DNA of 64,000 nucleotides from Amphritea pacifica (GCF_016924145.1 NZ_JAFFZO010000021.1:30819-94818), one strand, 5' to 3'. Shown: positions 51,280 to 61,691, counted from the first letter of the stretch. Program-made: numbers and translations. The notes: generated by a model from the letters alone, not told the origin.

Positions 51280-54200
51280 ATGAACTTCGTTGATCCACAT
51301 AAATACAGTATTCTGATTGTCGATGATGTCCCGGCTAACCTGGCGGTGGTAGCTGAGCATCTGGCCCGATCCGGTTTTCAAATCAAGGTTGCCAGTACCG
51401 GTGAGATAGGGCTCAAGATCGCACAGCGGACGCTTCCCGACCTGATCCTGCTGGATGTAATGCTGCCGGGTATGGATGGTTATGAAATCTGTCGCTTATT
51501 GAAAGCCGACGAAAAAACCCAGGATATCCCGGTGATATTTATGACTGCGATGACGCAAACGGATCATAAGATCAGAGGGTTTAAGGAAGGTGGTGTAGAT
51601 TACATCACCAAGCCACTGCAACAGGAGGAGGTTTTAGCACGCGTTTCCACTCACCTGCATCTCAGGGCATTAACCCTGAAACTGGAGGAAGCGAAAGAGG
51701 ATCTGGAACAACGCGTTGTCGAGCGCACGGTTGAGTTAGCGCAAGCTAACGAAAATTTAAAAAAAGAGATTATCGAGCGAAAAAATACTCAGATAGCCCT
51801 TGTCAGAAGTGAGCAGGAGTATCGCAACCTGTCCGATAATTCTCCTGACAGTATTGTCCGTTATGATCATCAATGCCGCGCCATTTATTGCAACCCCTCA
51901 TTAGCCCAAACGCTGGGATTACCTACAGAAAAGATACTCGGCAAGATGCCGACCGAGTTGACAGGCCACAGTAACAATCGAAAGACCCTGGAATTTGAAG
52001 AAAAAGTCCGCGAGGTGCTGAAAAACGGACAACCTGCAGAGATGGAGCTGACCCTGCGCCATACAGAAGGAGAACTCCATAGCCACTTTGTCCGCTTTGC
52101 TCCGGAACGTGACCCCTTCGGCAACACTGTTTCAGTGCTGGCCATCGGCCGCGATATCACGCAACGGAAAAAGGATGAAGCGGCATTAAAACACCTGAAC
52201 CGCGAATTACGGGCGATCAGTGATTGTAATCAGGTGCTGGTACGCGCTGAAAACGAACAGCAACTGCTGGATGACATATGCCATATTATTTGCGATGAGG
52301 CCGGTTACTTTCTCGCCTGGGTGGGACTACAGGCAGACAGTTCAACCCATACCTTCAGCCCCGTGGCCTCGGCAGGACCAGGCACCCATCAAGGCTATAT
52401 TGAACGACTGCAAGAATCCTGGACAAATCACGATCATGGTCTCAGCGGTGCTACCCTGCGTAGCGGAGAGATTACCTGCGTCAATGACTTTACGACAGAG
52501 AGTAGAGGAAAACCCTGGATTAATATCGCCGCTGAATTCGGTTATGGATCATCCATTGCGTTACCCCTGAAAGATGAGCACCAGCACACCTTCGGTGTTC
52601 TGAATATCTACTCAACTGAAACCGATGCCTTCACTGAAGAGGAACAGCGCTTGCTGTCAGAGCTCGCAGGGGATCTGGCCTTCGGGATCGTCACTTTGCG
52701 CAGACGTATCGAACATGACAAGGCCGAAGAACAGATCAGAATTGCAGCCACAGCATTCGAAGCCCAGGAAGGTATCATCATCACCGATGCCGATAAACAG
52801 ATCCTGCGTGTCAACGCTGCTTTTATGAAGATCAGCGGTTATACATCTGAGGAAGTGATCGGATCAACGCCGAATCTACTCAAATCGGATTACCATGATG
52901 ACGCTTATTTTCAAAAGATGTGGGACTGTATTAAACGAGATGGTGTATGGCAGGATGAGATCTGGAATCGTCGTAAAAATGGTATGGTTTTCCCTGGATG
53001 GCTGAATATTACAGCAGTGAAAAACCTCTGTGGTGACATTACTCATTATGTCGGGACCCTGACGGATATCACAGAACGAAAGCAGGCCGCGGCAGAGATT
53101 GAGCACCTTGCCTACCATGACCCGCTGACCCTGCTACCAAACCGCCGCTTATTGCTAGACCGGCTGGATCAGGCATTAACCGCCGGAAATCGCAGCCAGC
53201 ACAAAGGGGCCCTGCTGCTCATCGATCTGGACAACTTCAAAACCCTGAATGATACCCGTGGTCACGATGCCGGAGATCAGTTACTGATCGATGTTGCCCG
53301 ACGACTGATGACCTGTGTGCGTAAAGGCGATACCGTCGCTCGTTTTGGTGGTGATGAATTTATGATCTTGCTCAAAAACCTGAGTTCTGACCTTCAGGAA
53401 GCCGCCGAACAGAGCCGCCAAATAGGGGAAAAGATACTACATAGCCTGAATCAGCCCTATACCATCGACAGGCAAAAACAGCACATAACCACAAGCCTGG
53501 GGATTACCCTGTTTAGCGACACTAAAAACACCGCGCATGACCTGATAAAACAAACCGACATTGCAATGTATCAGGCCAAGGCCGATGGCCGAAATACACT
53601 ACGCTTCTTCGACCCTGAAATGCAGGCAACCGTGATTGAGCGTGCAACCCTTGAGACCGCGTTACGATACGCTATCGAGGACCAACAGTTCCTGGTTCAT
53701 TATCAGCCTCAGTTTAATGAGCAGGGCGATATTATCGGCGCAGAACTGTTACTGCGATGGAAGCATCCAGAACGCGGGATGGTACGTCCCGATGAGTTTA
53801 TCCCGCTGGCCGAGGAAACCGGACTGATCCTACAGGTTGGCAGGTGGGTTCTGGAAACCGCCTGCAAACAGCTGAAAGTCTGGGCAGATCAACCCTATTT
53901 TCAGAACCTGAATCTGGCGGTCAATGTCAGTCAGTGCCAGTTTCGCGAGGACGACTTTACGGATCAGGTACGTCAGATACTGGAGGAAACCGGGGCATCG
54001 CCCAAGCGCTTAAAGCTTGAACTTACCGAAAGTTTATTAATCGATGATATCGAGTGCTCAATAAATAAAATGCACAGTCTCAGAGCCCTGGGCGTGGAGT
54101 TTTCACTGGATGATTTTGGTACCGGTTACTCATCGCTATCCTACCTGACTCAGCTACCACTGGAACAACTCAAGATTGACCGATCCTTCATCAGCACTTT

Positions 54201-54408
54201 ACCGGACAGTCACAATGATGCGGTGGTGGTACAAACGATTATCACTATGGCACAAAGCCTGAAGCTGTCAGTTATCGCTGAAGGCGTGGAAAACGAAGCC
54301 CAGAAGCAGTTTCTGGAACAGCATGGCTGTACAAACTATCAGGGCTATCTCTTCAGTAAACCAATAACGGTGACAGAATTTGAAGCGTTTGTGGCGCGCC
54401 ATAACTAA
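51280..54408 (+). CDS. REC-PAS-GAF-PAS-GGDEF-EAL response regulator
   Basis: This 1042-residue output protein has a receiver domain (about 10-125) with phosphoacceptor D59 in LILLDVMLPG and the conserved T and K. A coiled coil (about 130-175), a PAS (about 180-300), a GAF (about 310-480) and a second PAS (about 485-610) follow. The diguanylate cyclase domain has intact GGDEF (residue about 689). The EAL-type domain carries E-L-L in place of EAL but keeps the catalytic E, DDFGTGYSS and the C-terminal E in AEGVENE. It begins six bases after the upstream kinase and is the probable target of both kinases. Confidence 0.92.
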   Translation: MNFVDPHKYSILIVDDVPANLAVVAEHLARSGFQIKVASTGEIGLKIAQRTLPDLILLDVMLPGMDGYEICRLLKADEKTQDIPVIFMTAMTQTDHKIRGFKEGGVDYITKPLQQEEVLARVSTHLHLRALTLKLEEAKEDLEQRVVERTVELAQANENLKKEIIERKNTQIALVRSEQEYRNLSDNSPDSIVRYDHQCRAIYCNPSLAQTLGLPTEKILGKMPTELTGHSNNRKTLEFEEKVREVLKNGQPAEMELTLRHTEGELHSHFVRFAPERDPFGNTVSVLAIGRDITQRKKDEAALKHLNRELRAISDCNQVLVRAENEQQLLDDICHIICDEAGYFLAWVGLQADSSTHTFSPVASAGPGTHQGYIERLQESWTNHDHGLSGATLRSGEITCVNDFTTESRGKPWINIAAEFGYGSSIALPLKDEHQHTFGVLNIYSTETDAFTEEEQRLLSELAGDLAFGIVTLRRRIEHDKAEEQIRIAATAFEAQEGIIITDADKQILRVNAAFMKISGYTSEEVIGSTPNLLKSDYHDDAYFQKMWDCIKRDGVWQDEIWNRRKNGMVFPGWLNITAVKNLCGDITHYVGTLTDITERKQAAAEIEHLAYHDPLTLLPNRRLLLDRLDQALTAGNRSQHKGALLLIDLDNFKTLNDTRGHDAGDQLLIDVARRLMTCVRKGDTVARFGGDEFMILLKNLSSDLQEAAEQSRQIGEKILHSLNQPYTIDRQKQHITTSLGITLFSDTKNTAHDLIKQTDIAMYQAKADGRNTLRFFDPEMQATVIERATLETALRYAIEDQQFLVHYQPQFNEQGDIIGAELLLRWKHPERGMVRPDEFIPLAEETGLILQVGRWVLETACKQLKVWADQPYFQNLNLAVNVSQCQFREDDFTDQVRQILEETGASPKRLKLELTESLLIDDIECSINKMHSLRALGVEFSLDDFGTGYSSLSYLTQLPLEQLKIDRSFISTLPDSHNDAVVVQTIITMAQSLKLSVIAEGVENEAQKQFLEQHGCTNYQGYLFSKPITVTEFEAFVARHN

Positions 54409-54882
54409 GGCGATAACAAACAGGTTCCTATGCTTTCCGCGATGCTACCGCTCTGGCAAAAGCAGGACGATTCAGTAATGCGGAACAAGGAGCCTGAATA
54501 TAATATATTTAAACTCTGAAAGCAGCTCTCATTCACGGTCCCTGGGGAATGAAGAAATGAACGCCTACGCACCAACTGGATGAACCAGTAATATGTTGGG
54601 GCACAGCGTTCTGCCTGAACAGCAACTATGATTATTTGATAGACGCATCACCGCAAACAAGCACCACTTAAGTATCAACAAGATGAGTGTAAAAAACGGC
54701 AAAAATCACTATTTCACGACATATTCTACCCAAAATGATGATAGTAATATTCCACGCATAAACACCCATATAAAAAATAAGGTATAACATAGCCTCAGAT
54801 AATCTAATAATAACTATTATGGCCAGTACATGTTTCACCCTTTATATCAACTACCCCATGCTCCCGCAGGGTGTTCAGGCCC
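54409..54882. other. AT-rich gap before the TonB receptor operon
   Basis: This 474-base stretch has no supportable gene. It is richer in A and T than its surroundings and contains TATAAT-like boxes near 54500 and a TATAAC-like box near 54783, either of which could be part of the receptor operon promoter. A small hairpin ACTGG-ATGAA-CCAGT lies near 54578. No Fur-like operator could be assigned. Confidence 0.4.
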
Positions 54883-56808
54883 ATGCTGAACAGATCTGCT
54901 CTGTTCAGCCGCCGGTTACTGATCGGTTTTCTGACCATCGTTTCCACCATTACCCAGGGCGCAGAACCATCAACAGCAGATCTCCCCGACCTCACGGACT
55001 TGTCACTGGAAGAACTGTCACAAACGGAAGTGATCAGCACTGCACATTTTGCCCAGCAGGTGGTCGATGCCCCATCAGCGGTATCGGTGGTCACTGCTGA
55101 TGATATCGCTCGCTTCGGCTACCGAACCATCGGCGAGATACTCGATAGCATGCGCGGAATCCATATCACCCGGGACCGCGACTACGACTTTCTCGGCGGA
55201 CGTGGCTACGGAGCACCCGGCGAATATGCCGGACGCATCAAGCTACTGATTGATGGCTACTCCGCCGCAGATAACTATTACAATCAGATCTTCACCGGCA
55301 ACGAAGGTTATCTGGATACCTCACTGATCGAACGCGTGGAGTACGCCCCGGGTCCCGGATCGGCGATCTATGGTAATAACGCCTTTCTCGGCGTCATCAA
55401 CATTATCACCCGACGAGGGCGCGATATCGACGGCACGGTCGTAGACGTAACCGGCGGCTCTCAACAGGATCGGGAGGGAACGATTACCTGGGGCAAGCGA
55501 TTCAGCAACGGCGCAGAGTGGCTGTTGTCTGCCTCGTATCAACAGAATGATGGTATCCAGCATTACTATAACGACGACCCCGATCACAGCCCCGAAAACA
55601 GTAGCAAACACCTGTTTTTAAAAGGCAGCCTTGGGCACTGGTCGGTGGAAGCGGCTTCGGCAGAGGGATGGAGAAAGTTCGACTTCGACGCCCCAGATAC
55701 AGACAACTTCCGGATTGAAGATCGCAACCGCTTTATCAACATCAGCTACGAGTCCGATTTAGACCGAAACTGGCGCACCATCACCCGGCTTTATCATGGC
55801 GAATACCGCTATACCGCGTCGGAAAATTACGTCACGTTCGACGAACAAGATTTTTTTCGGACGCTGGGACGCTGGTATGGTGTCGACGGAAAACTGATCT
55901 ATCTGGGACTGGAGGGTCACCGCATACTCCTCGGAAGCGAGTATCATATCGACTCACACGCAGATGCCAGTGAATATTATTATGCATCCGGTGATCTGAC
56001 AGATGCATACACCTACCGAGACAACGCTGATACTCTGAGTTTCTACGTTGAAGACAGCCTGGACCTGACACCGACTCTGTCCGCCAGCATCGGCGGCCGC
56101 TACGACAAACGCCGATACCTGTCACTGCATTCCCGGCAACACTCGATCAGTCCCCGCCTGGCCCTGATCTATATCCCCAGAAACGACCTCACGGTCAAGC
56201 TATCTTATGGCCAGGCAAACCGTTTTGCTGCAATATTTGATATATACGGTGAGATTCCCAAACCATCCAGAGTACGGACATCAGAGTTAGTGGTAGAGCA
56301 CAAAAAGGACGATTACCGTCTCCTTAGCTCTCTGTATCATTACCGCGTCGACCGGCCTGACGAGTTTTCAGACAGCAAGTACCAGGACATCACCGGTGCA
56401 GAACTGGAGTCCGAGTGGCAATGGCCTGGAGGCCAGACATTACGAGCCAGCCTCACTTGGCAGCAAGCTCAGGATGACAGCGGCAACGATATGCCTAATG
56501 TGCCCCGCACTATTGGCAAACTGCAATACTCCTTGCCTCTGGCGGAAGAAAAGTTACGCGCCAGCCTGGCGTTACGCTACACAGGCACACGCGCAAAATT
56601 ATCTAACGAGGGCTACGCTGACAGTTACTCCATCACCGATCTGACACTGACATCATCCAATACACTACCAAACACAAAACTAACGTTCGCCGTGCGGAAT
56701 CTGTTCGATACACATTATGGGGAAGTCGCCTACACCTCAAACGATTCTGGCCTTCAAGCTCAGGTCGGGCGCACGTTCTGGCTGCAGGCGGAGTACATAT
56801 TCCAATGA
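54883..56808 (+). CDS. TonB-dependent outer membrane receptor
   Basis: This protein of about 641 residues starts at the ATG at 54883; an upstream GTG is possible. A signal peptide (LLIGFLTIVSTITQG) is followed by the plug domain (about 60-175), which has DAPSAVSVVTADDIARFGYR, IGEILDSMRGI and ERVEYAPGPGSAIYG. A beta-barrel ends in aromatic Q-A-E-Y-I-F-Q. The N-terminal LTDLSLEELSQTEV region is the type found in receptors linked to cyclic-di-GMP operons. The substrate is unknown. It overlaps the following yfiR-like gene by ATGA, so receptor and signalling proteins are produced together. Confidence 0.9.
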   Translation: MLNRSALFSRRLLIGFLTIVSTITQGAEPSTADLPDLTDLSLEELSQTEVISTAHFAQQVVDAPSAVSVVTADDIARFGYRTIGEILDSMRGIHITRDRDYDFLGGRGYGAPGEYAGRIKLLIDGYSAADNYYNQIFTGNEGYLDTSLIERVEYAPGPGSAIYGNNAFLGVINIITRRGRDIDGTVVDVTGGSQQDREGTITWGKRFSNGAEWLLSASYQQNDGIQHYYNDDPDHSPENSSKHLFLKGSLGHWSVEAASAEGWRKFDFDAPDTDNFRIEDRNRFINISYESDLDRNWRTITRLYHGEYRYTASENYVTFDEQDFFRTLGRWYGVDGKLIYLGLEGHRILLGSEYHIDSHADASEYYYASGDLTDAYTYRDNADTLSFYVEDSLDLTPTLSASIGGRYDKRRYLSLHSRQHSISPRLALIYIPRNDLTVKLSYGQANRFAAIFDIYGEIPKPSRVRTSELVVEHKKDDYRLLSSLYHYRVDRPDEFSDSKYQDITGAELESEWQWPGGQTLRASLTWQQAQDDSGNDMPNVPRTIGKLQYSLPLAEEKLRASLALRYTGTRAKLSNEGYADSYSITDLTLTSSNTLPNTKLTFAVRNLFDTHYGEVAYTSNDSGLQAQVGRTFWLQAEYIFQ

Positions 56809-57338
56809 GAATACGCCTGCTCACGCCTCTGTTAATGATATTACTGATCTTTGCGCCATACACCCTGGCTCAGGCACAGACGCAAAAAGATGAGCGCTCA
56901 GTGAAAGCGGCATATATCTACAACTTCCTGCACTTTACCGAGTGGCCGACACCGCCGAACCAGCCCTTCCACTTCTGTATTGTCGGGCATACCTCTCTGG
57001 ACAGAGAGCTGGCGCGCCTGAATCATAAACCGATACGTGATGGCGTCGTGATTGCCATTTCGCACGTATCCGTCACTGATGATTGGGGATTCTGTCGTGC
57101 CCTCTTCGTAGATAGCAGCAGTCGTAAACAGATTGATCGACTGCTGGTAAAACTGAACTCAGCCCCCATTCTGACCATTAGCGACTCGAAAGGCCTCGCC
57201 GACCATGGAATAATGATTGAGATGGGTGCCCGGCATAACCGGATTGCCTTTGATATCAATCTGAAAGCGGCACATGCAGCCAATATGAACTTTAGTGCCC
57301 GACTGCTTAAACTGGCACGTTACGTAGCCATGAGATAA
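56805..57338 (+). CDS. YfiR-family periplasmic regulator (DUF4154)
   Basis: This 177-residue exported protein has a signal peptide (LLTPLLMILLIFAPYTLA, cleavage near QAQ). The family core is present: VKAAYIYNFLHFTEWP near the N-terminus, PILTISDSKGLADHGIMI and the ending IAFDINLKAAHAANMNFSAR-LLKLA. In Pseudomonas, YfiR is a periplasmic repressor of the diguanylate cyclase YfiN. The next gene encodes a CHASE8/HAMP-type cyclase, so the same control is likely here. It is preceded by an ATGA overlap with the TonB receptor. Confidence 0.9.
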   Translation: MRIRLLTPLLMILLIFAPYTLAQAQTQKDERSVKAAYIYNFLHFTEWPTPPNQPFHFCIVGHTSLDRELARLNHKPIRDGVVIAISHVSVTDDWGFCRALFVDSSSRKQIDRLLVKLNSAPILTISDSKGLADHGIMIEMGARHNRIAFDINLKAAHAANMNFSARLLKLARYVAMR

Positions 57339-57345
57339 CCAGATC

Positions 57346-59415
57346 ATGCGCAAACGTACCAGCCAGTCAATTCGTCAACAACTGACCACCGTCGGCGTCT
57401 TTATTACTTCACTGGCGCTGGCAGTACTGATGTTGGGTACGCTGATTTACGAAACGCTGAGTAAACACCAGTTACTGGTCGAAGCAGTTCAGGTCAGCGC
57501 TGATGTGCTCGGCCGCAACAGCGAAGCCGCGATACTTTTTAACGATCAACGGGATGCATCTGAACTACTCGCCTCTCTGGAAGGTGATCCCAATATCCTG
57601 CGTGCAGCTATCTTCCTGCCTGACAATACACAATTGGCAGACTACAAGGCTCAGGGACTCCCCGACTGCCAGCCAATATCGTCAGCGACAGCCAACGCCG
57701 CATACAGTATGCAGTTTTCCTGGTGCAGTATTCTTCTATATAAACCCATTATATTGCATGGCCAAACAATCGGCAGCCTCGCCCTGGAGCACAGCCTGGA
57801 ACCGCTGCGAAACAGTCTGATATTCGACCTGCTGTTCAGCATCGCCGCGATCATCATCACCCTGCTTCTGTCACAACAGATTTGGAAGAGAGTGGCTCGA
57901 CGCATCACCTCGCCGCTTTATCATCTTTCTGAACTGACACAACGAGTGCAGCATGAACAGGACTTCAGTCTGCGCGCCACTATCGGCGCACTCGATGAAG
58001 TGGGTAAGCTGGCTCTCAACTTTAATCGGATGATGGGGCAGCTACAGCGCCATGATGTGCGACTGAAAGAAGAGCTGGGCCAGCGCCGTAATGCAGAAGA
58101 GCGGCTCAACCAGCTGGCCTACTACGACAATGTCACCGGACTGAACAACCGCCATCACTTTAAAGAGCAATTAAAACGCGCTGTTAACCAACCCAACAAG
58201 CACAAAACGAAATGCGCAGTCCTGTTCATTGATCTTGACGGCTTTAAAAAAATCAACGACACCCTCGGGCACGACATGGGGGATATGCTGTTGTGCCAGG
58301 TTGCGCAAAGACTTAAAAAAGGGGTTCGCGAGCAGGACACCATCTGTCGCCTGGGCGGAGACGAGTTCGCTATTATTGTCGAACACAACGTAACGCTGAA
58401 CCAGATCGAACAGCTGTGTGAGCGGCTGGTCAAGCTAATGGCACCTGCTTACCAACTACAGGATAATCGCGTTTTTGTAACCGCCAGCATCGGCGCTAGT
58501 CTTTACCCTGAACACGCTCTTAACGCTGAGGCTCTGGTCAAAAACGCCGATATCGCCATGTACGAAGCCAAGGAGAATGGCAAAAACGGCTTCTGTATCT
58601 TTAGCCCATCGACGTCCGCCGATATCGATACACGATTCAGGGTCGAGAACGACCTATACGATGCACTGGCAGCACATCAGTTTCAGTTGCACTATCAACC
58701 CTTGTTTAACGCTAATGACCGGGAACTCACCGGCTTCGAAGTACTGCTACGCTGGCATCACCCGACACTGGGCTGCGTCAGCCCTGCGGAGTTCATCTCT
58801 ATTGCAGAAGACACCGAAATGATCATCCCTATCGGTGAATGGGTGCTGGAGCAAGCTATCCGCCAACTACAGGAATGGAAACACCTGAAGCCCAATTTGA
58901 AAATCAGCGTAAATCTCTCTGGGTATCAACTGAAAAGCGATGCAGCCATTGAACGACTCATATCGATACTACACGCCTCCACAATAGAACCCGGCAATGT
59001 CGAACTCGAACTGACTGAGGGCGCACTCCTCGACAGCGCGGATCAGGTTCGCATCCGTATGCAACAACTGCTCAGTGCAGGCTTCCTGTTGTCACTCGAC
59101 GACTTCGGCACCGGTTATTCATCACTCTCTTCACTACACACGTTTCCCTTCACCCGCATCAAAATTGATCGCAGCTTTGTCGCACAACTCAACTCAACCC
59201 CTGAAAGCCAGGCGCTGATCCGGGCTATTATCGCCATCGGCGAAGCACTGCAACTCGACATCTCTGCAGAAGGTGTCGAAAATGAGCAACAGGCCCGCAT
59301 CCTTACCGCACTCGGCTCTGGACAGGTTCAAGGCTACTATCTGGGGAACCCCATGCCAGCCGAAGCAACACAGACCCTGATCGAACAACAGGCGGCAGCC
59401 CCTTCCGAGTCATGA
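57346..59415 (+). CDS. YfiN-like CHASE8-HAMP-GGDEF-EAL protein
   Basis: This 689-residue membrane protein has a first transmembrane helix (about 15-37), a periplasmic CHASE8-like domain (about 38-155, LVEAVQVSADVLGRNSEAAI typical), a second helix (about 158-178) and HAMP (about 180-235). GGDEF (LGGDEFAIIV, near residue 336) and EAL-type (E-V-L variant at FEVLLRW; LDDFGTGYSS) domains follow. Both enzymatic halves appear intact, so net activity cannot be predicted. It lies seven bases after the yfiR-like gene and probably responds to it. Confidence 0.91.
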   Translation: MRKRTSQSIRQQLTTVGVFITSLALAVLMLGTLIYETLSKHQLLVEAVQVSADVLGRNSEAAILFNDQRDASELLASLEGDPNILRAAIFLPDNTQLADYKAQGLPDCQPISSATANAAYSMQFSWCSILLYKPIILHGQTIGSLALEHSLEPLRNSLIFDLLFSIAAIIITLLLSQQIWKRVARRITSPLYHLSELTQRVQHEQDFSLRATIGALDEVGKLALNFNRMMGQLQRHDVRLKEELGQRRNAEERLNQLAYYDNVTGLNNRHHFKEQLKRAVNQPNKHKTKCAVLFIDLDGFKKINDTLGHDMGDMLLCQVAQRLKKGVREQDTICRLGGDEFAIIVEHNVTLNQIEQLCERLVKLMAPAYQLQDNRVFVTASIGASLYPEHALNAEALVKNADIAMYEAKENGKNGFCIFSPSTSADIDTRFRVENDLYDALAAHQFQLHYQPLFNANDRELTGFEVLLRWHHPTLGCVSPAEFISIAEDTEMIIPIGEWVLEQAIRQLQEWKHLKPNLKISVNLSGYQLKSDAAIERLISILHASTIEPGNVELELTEGALLDSADQVRIRMQQLLSAGFLLSLDDFGTGYSSLSSLHTFPFTRIKIDRSFVAQLNSTPESQALIRAIIAIGEALQLDISAEGVENEQQARILTALGSGQVQGYYLGNPMPAEATQTLIEQQAAAPSES

Positions 59416-59701
59416 ATATGAAAGCCGCAAGCTGATAAGAGGGGTAATGCTCATCCTCAAGCCTCTACACCCGACTAATTATCAGTTTAATACCAGATAG
59501 CAACCGTGGGTCGCTTAACCAGAGACGCTGAAACTAAGATACTGTTCTCTATAGAAACCAAGCGGGCTATTTCCATATAGCGGCTAAGATGACTAATATA
59601 ACTACACACTATGAGTGTCATAGGATATCCCGTCCCCTGGCCATTTAAATTCCATAGTTGGTTGAGGTTTTTTATGACTTTGAAACTGATGTAACTTCAT
59701 A

Positions 59702-61691
59702 ATGAAAAACATCATTGATACAGAGGCCAAGCGGTTAAAACTGGTTCGCAGCCTGCCAGCTCTGGTCACGCTTATTCTGATTATCATAAACCTTGTCATC
59801 TGGCATCAAACAACCACCAACACAAAAAAAGCCTATCAGGACTATTTCGACTTCCGGGTTCGGGAAGCGATCATCAATATTGAGAACCGCCTGTCCACAT
59901 ATCAGCAGGTGCTGTTTAGTGCCCGGGGACTGTACGATGCATCCAGAACCGTGAGCCGTGCTGATTACCACAGTTTCGTCAATGCACAACATCTCGAAGA
60001 GAACTTCCCGGGCATTCAGGGCGTCGGTTTTTCCCTTATTTTGTCACCGGATATGAAGAACCCGCACATATCTGCCGTGCGGGCGGAGGGGTTTCCTGAA
60101 TACAATATACGTCCGGAGGGAGCGCGCGATCTTTACACCTCCATAGTCTACCTTGAACCCCTGGCCGACAGAAACCTCAGAGCCTTTGGCTACGATATGT
60201 TCTCTGAGCCTGTGCGGCGAGAAGCGATGGAACGATCCCGCGACACCGATAGTCCGGCAATGTCGGGGAAGGTCAGGCTGGTTCAGGAATCTGGCAAACA
60301 AGAGCAGGCTGGATTTCTGATCTATGTTCCCGTTTACCACAATGGTCTTCCTCACGATACGCTTAGCAACCGGCGGGCCAATATCATCGGCTGGGTATAC
60401 TCCCCTTTTCGTATGAATGACCTGATGGAAGGTATTCAGGGTGAGCAAGCCCATGATATCGACCTTGAAATCTTTGACGGGCGCCGACACTCTTATGTAC
60501 GATTCAGATGCCAGCAGAGAGCGCTTTCCTTTTGACAACAAGCGAGAAGATAACACTCATCGGTCGACACAACAGATAGAGATAGCCGGACACCGATGGA
60601 CTGTCTTTACCCAGGCGTCACAAAGTTTTTATGACCGAATTGAAAACAACGGTGCTGACCTCGTACTGATTTCCGGAACCTTAGGAAGTTGTTTATCCGG
60701 TTTGATTTTGTGGCTGTTGATTGATGGTCGCGTACGGGCGCAGAAAATCGCGCAGGAGATGACCAGACAGTATAGGGAAACAGAAACCACACTGCAGGCT
60801 ATTCTGGATTCATCGGCAGTGGCGGTTGGCTGGGCGAACCAGCGTGGCGAGATTGAATATGTCAATCCAGAGTTTATATCGATGTTTGGTTATACCACCA
60901 GAGATATTCCCAGCCTGACTCAATGGCACACCAGAGCCTACCCTGACAACGATTACCGCAACCGTATCGTGGCTGAATGGGAAGCTGAAGTTGAACAATC
61001 CAGAGCCTCAGGTTCGCATATGCCGCCATTTGAATCTCTGATAACCTGCAAAAACAACACAACCAAACAGGTGCAATTGCTAAGCTCATGGGCGGGATCA
61101 AAACTACTGCTCAACTTTACCGATATTACTGAACTCAAGCGAGCTCAGGAGTTGAGTGCCCACATGGCACAGCATGATCACCTCACCGGACTCCCCAACC
61201 GCATGCTCTTTGCCGACCGGATTGAACAAGCAATTAGTTTAGCCAAGCGGGATCAGCACCATCTTGCTGTGCTTTTTGTTGATCTGGATAAGTTCAAATC
61301 GGTCAACGACCAGTTGGGTCATGAAGTCGGGGATCTGTTACTTCAGGAAGTTGCTAAGCGGATGCAGGATTGTATCCGTGAATCCGATACAGTAGCCCGT
61401 ATCGGGGGCGATGAATTTTTGGTGCTACTACCCGTTATTAATCAGACAAACGATGCTGTTTTAACCGCCGAAAAGATCCGTTTCGTTCTTAACAGTCCCT
61501 TTATTATTACGGGTCATAGCATAGAAAACTCGTCCAGTATCGGGTTAACTTTCTATCCTGATCATGGAAAAAATCAAAGCTCACTGATCCGCAACGCAGA
61601 TATCGCCATGTACACAGCTAAACAAAACGGCGGTAATTCGGTTGTCACTTTTAATTCTAAAATGATTAATAAGCATGAGTCGATGGATTAA
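59702..61691 (+). pseudogene. CHASE-PAS-GGDEF diguanylate cyclase, interrupted by a frameshift
   Basis: The first frame (59702-60535) gives a transmembrane helix (about 17-37) and a CHASE sensor domain ending DIDLEIFDG. It then runs into unrelated sequence and stops. The second frame (+1) continues the family exactly, with ADTLMYDSDASRERFPF, a second helix (GSCLSGLILWLLI), a PAS domain and GGDEF (RIGGDEFLVLL). Removing one G from the GGG at 60479-60481 restores a single protein of about 662 residues. This may be a real inactivating mutation, a phase-variable tract (only three G, so unlikely) or a sequencing error. There is no EAL domain. Confidence 0.88.

Noticed and set aside
59416-59701. 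Possible promoter or small RNA in the gap before the CHASE-GGDEF gene.
   Set aside because: No convincing boxes, hairpins or reading frames were seen in these 286 bases.
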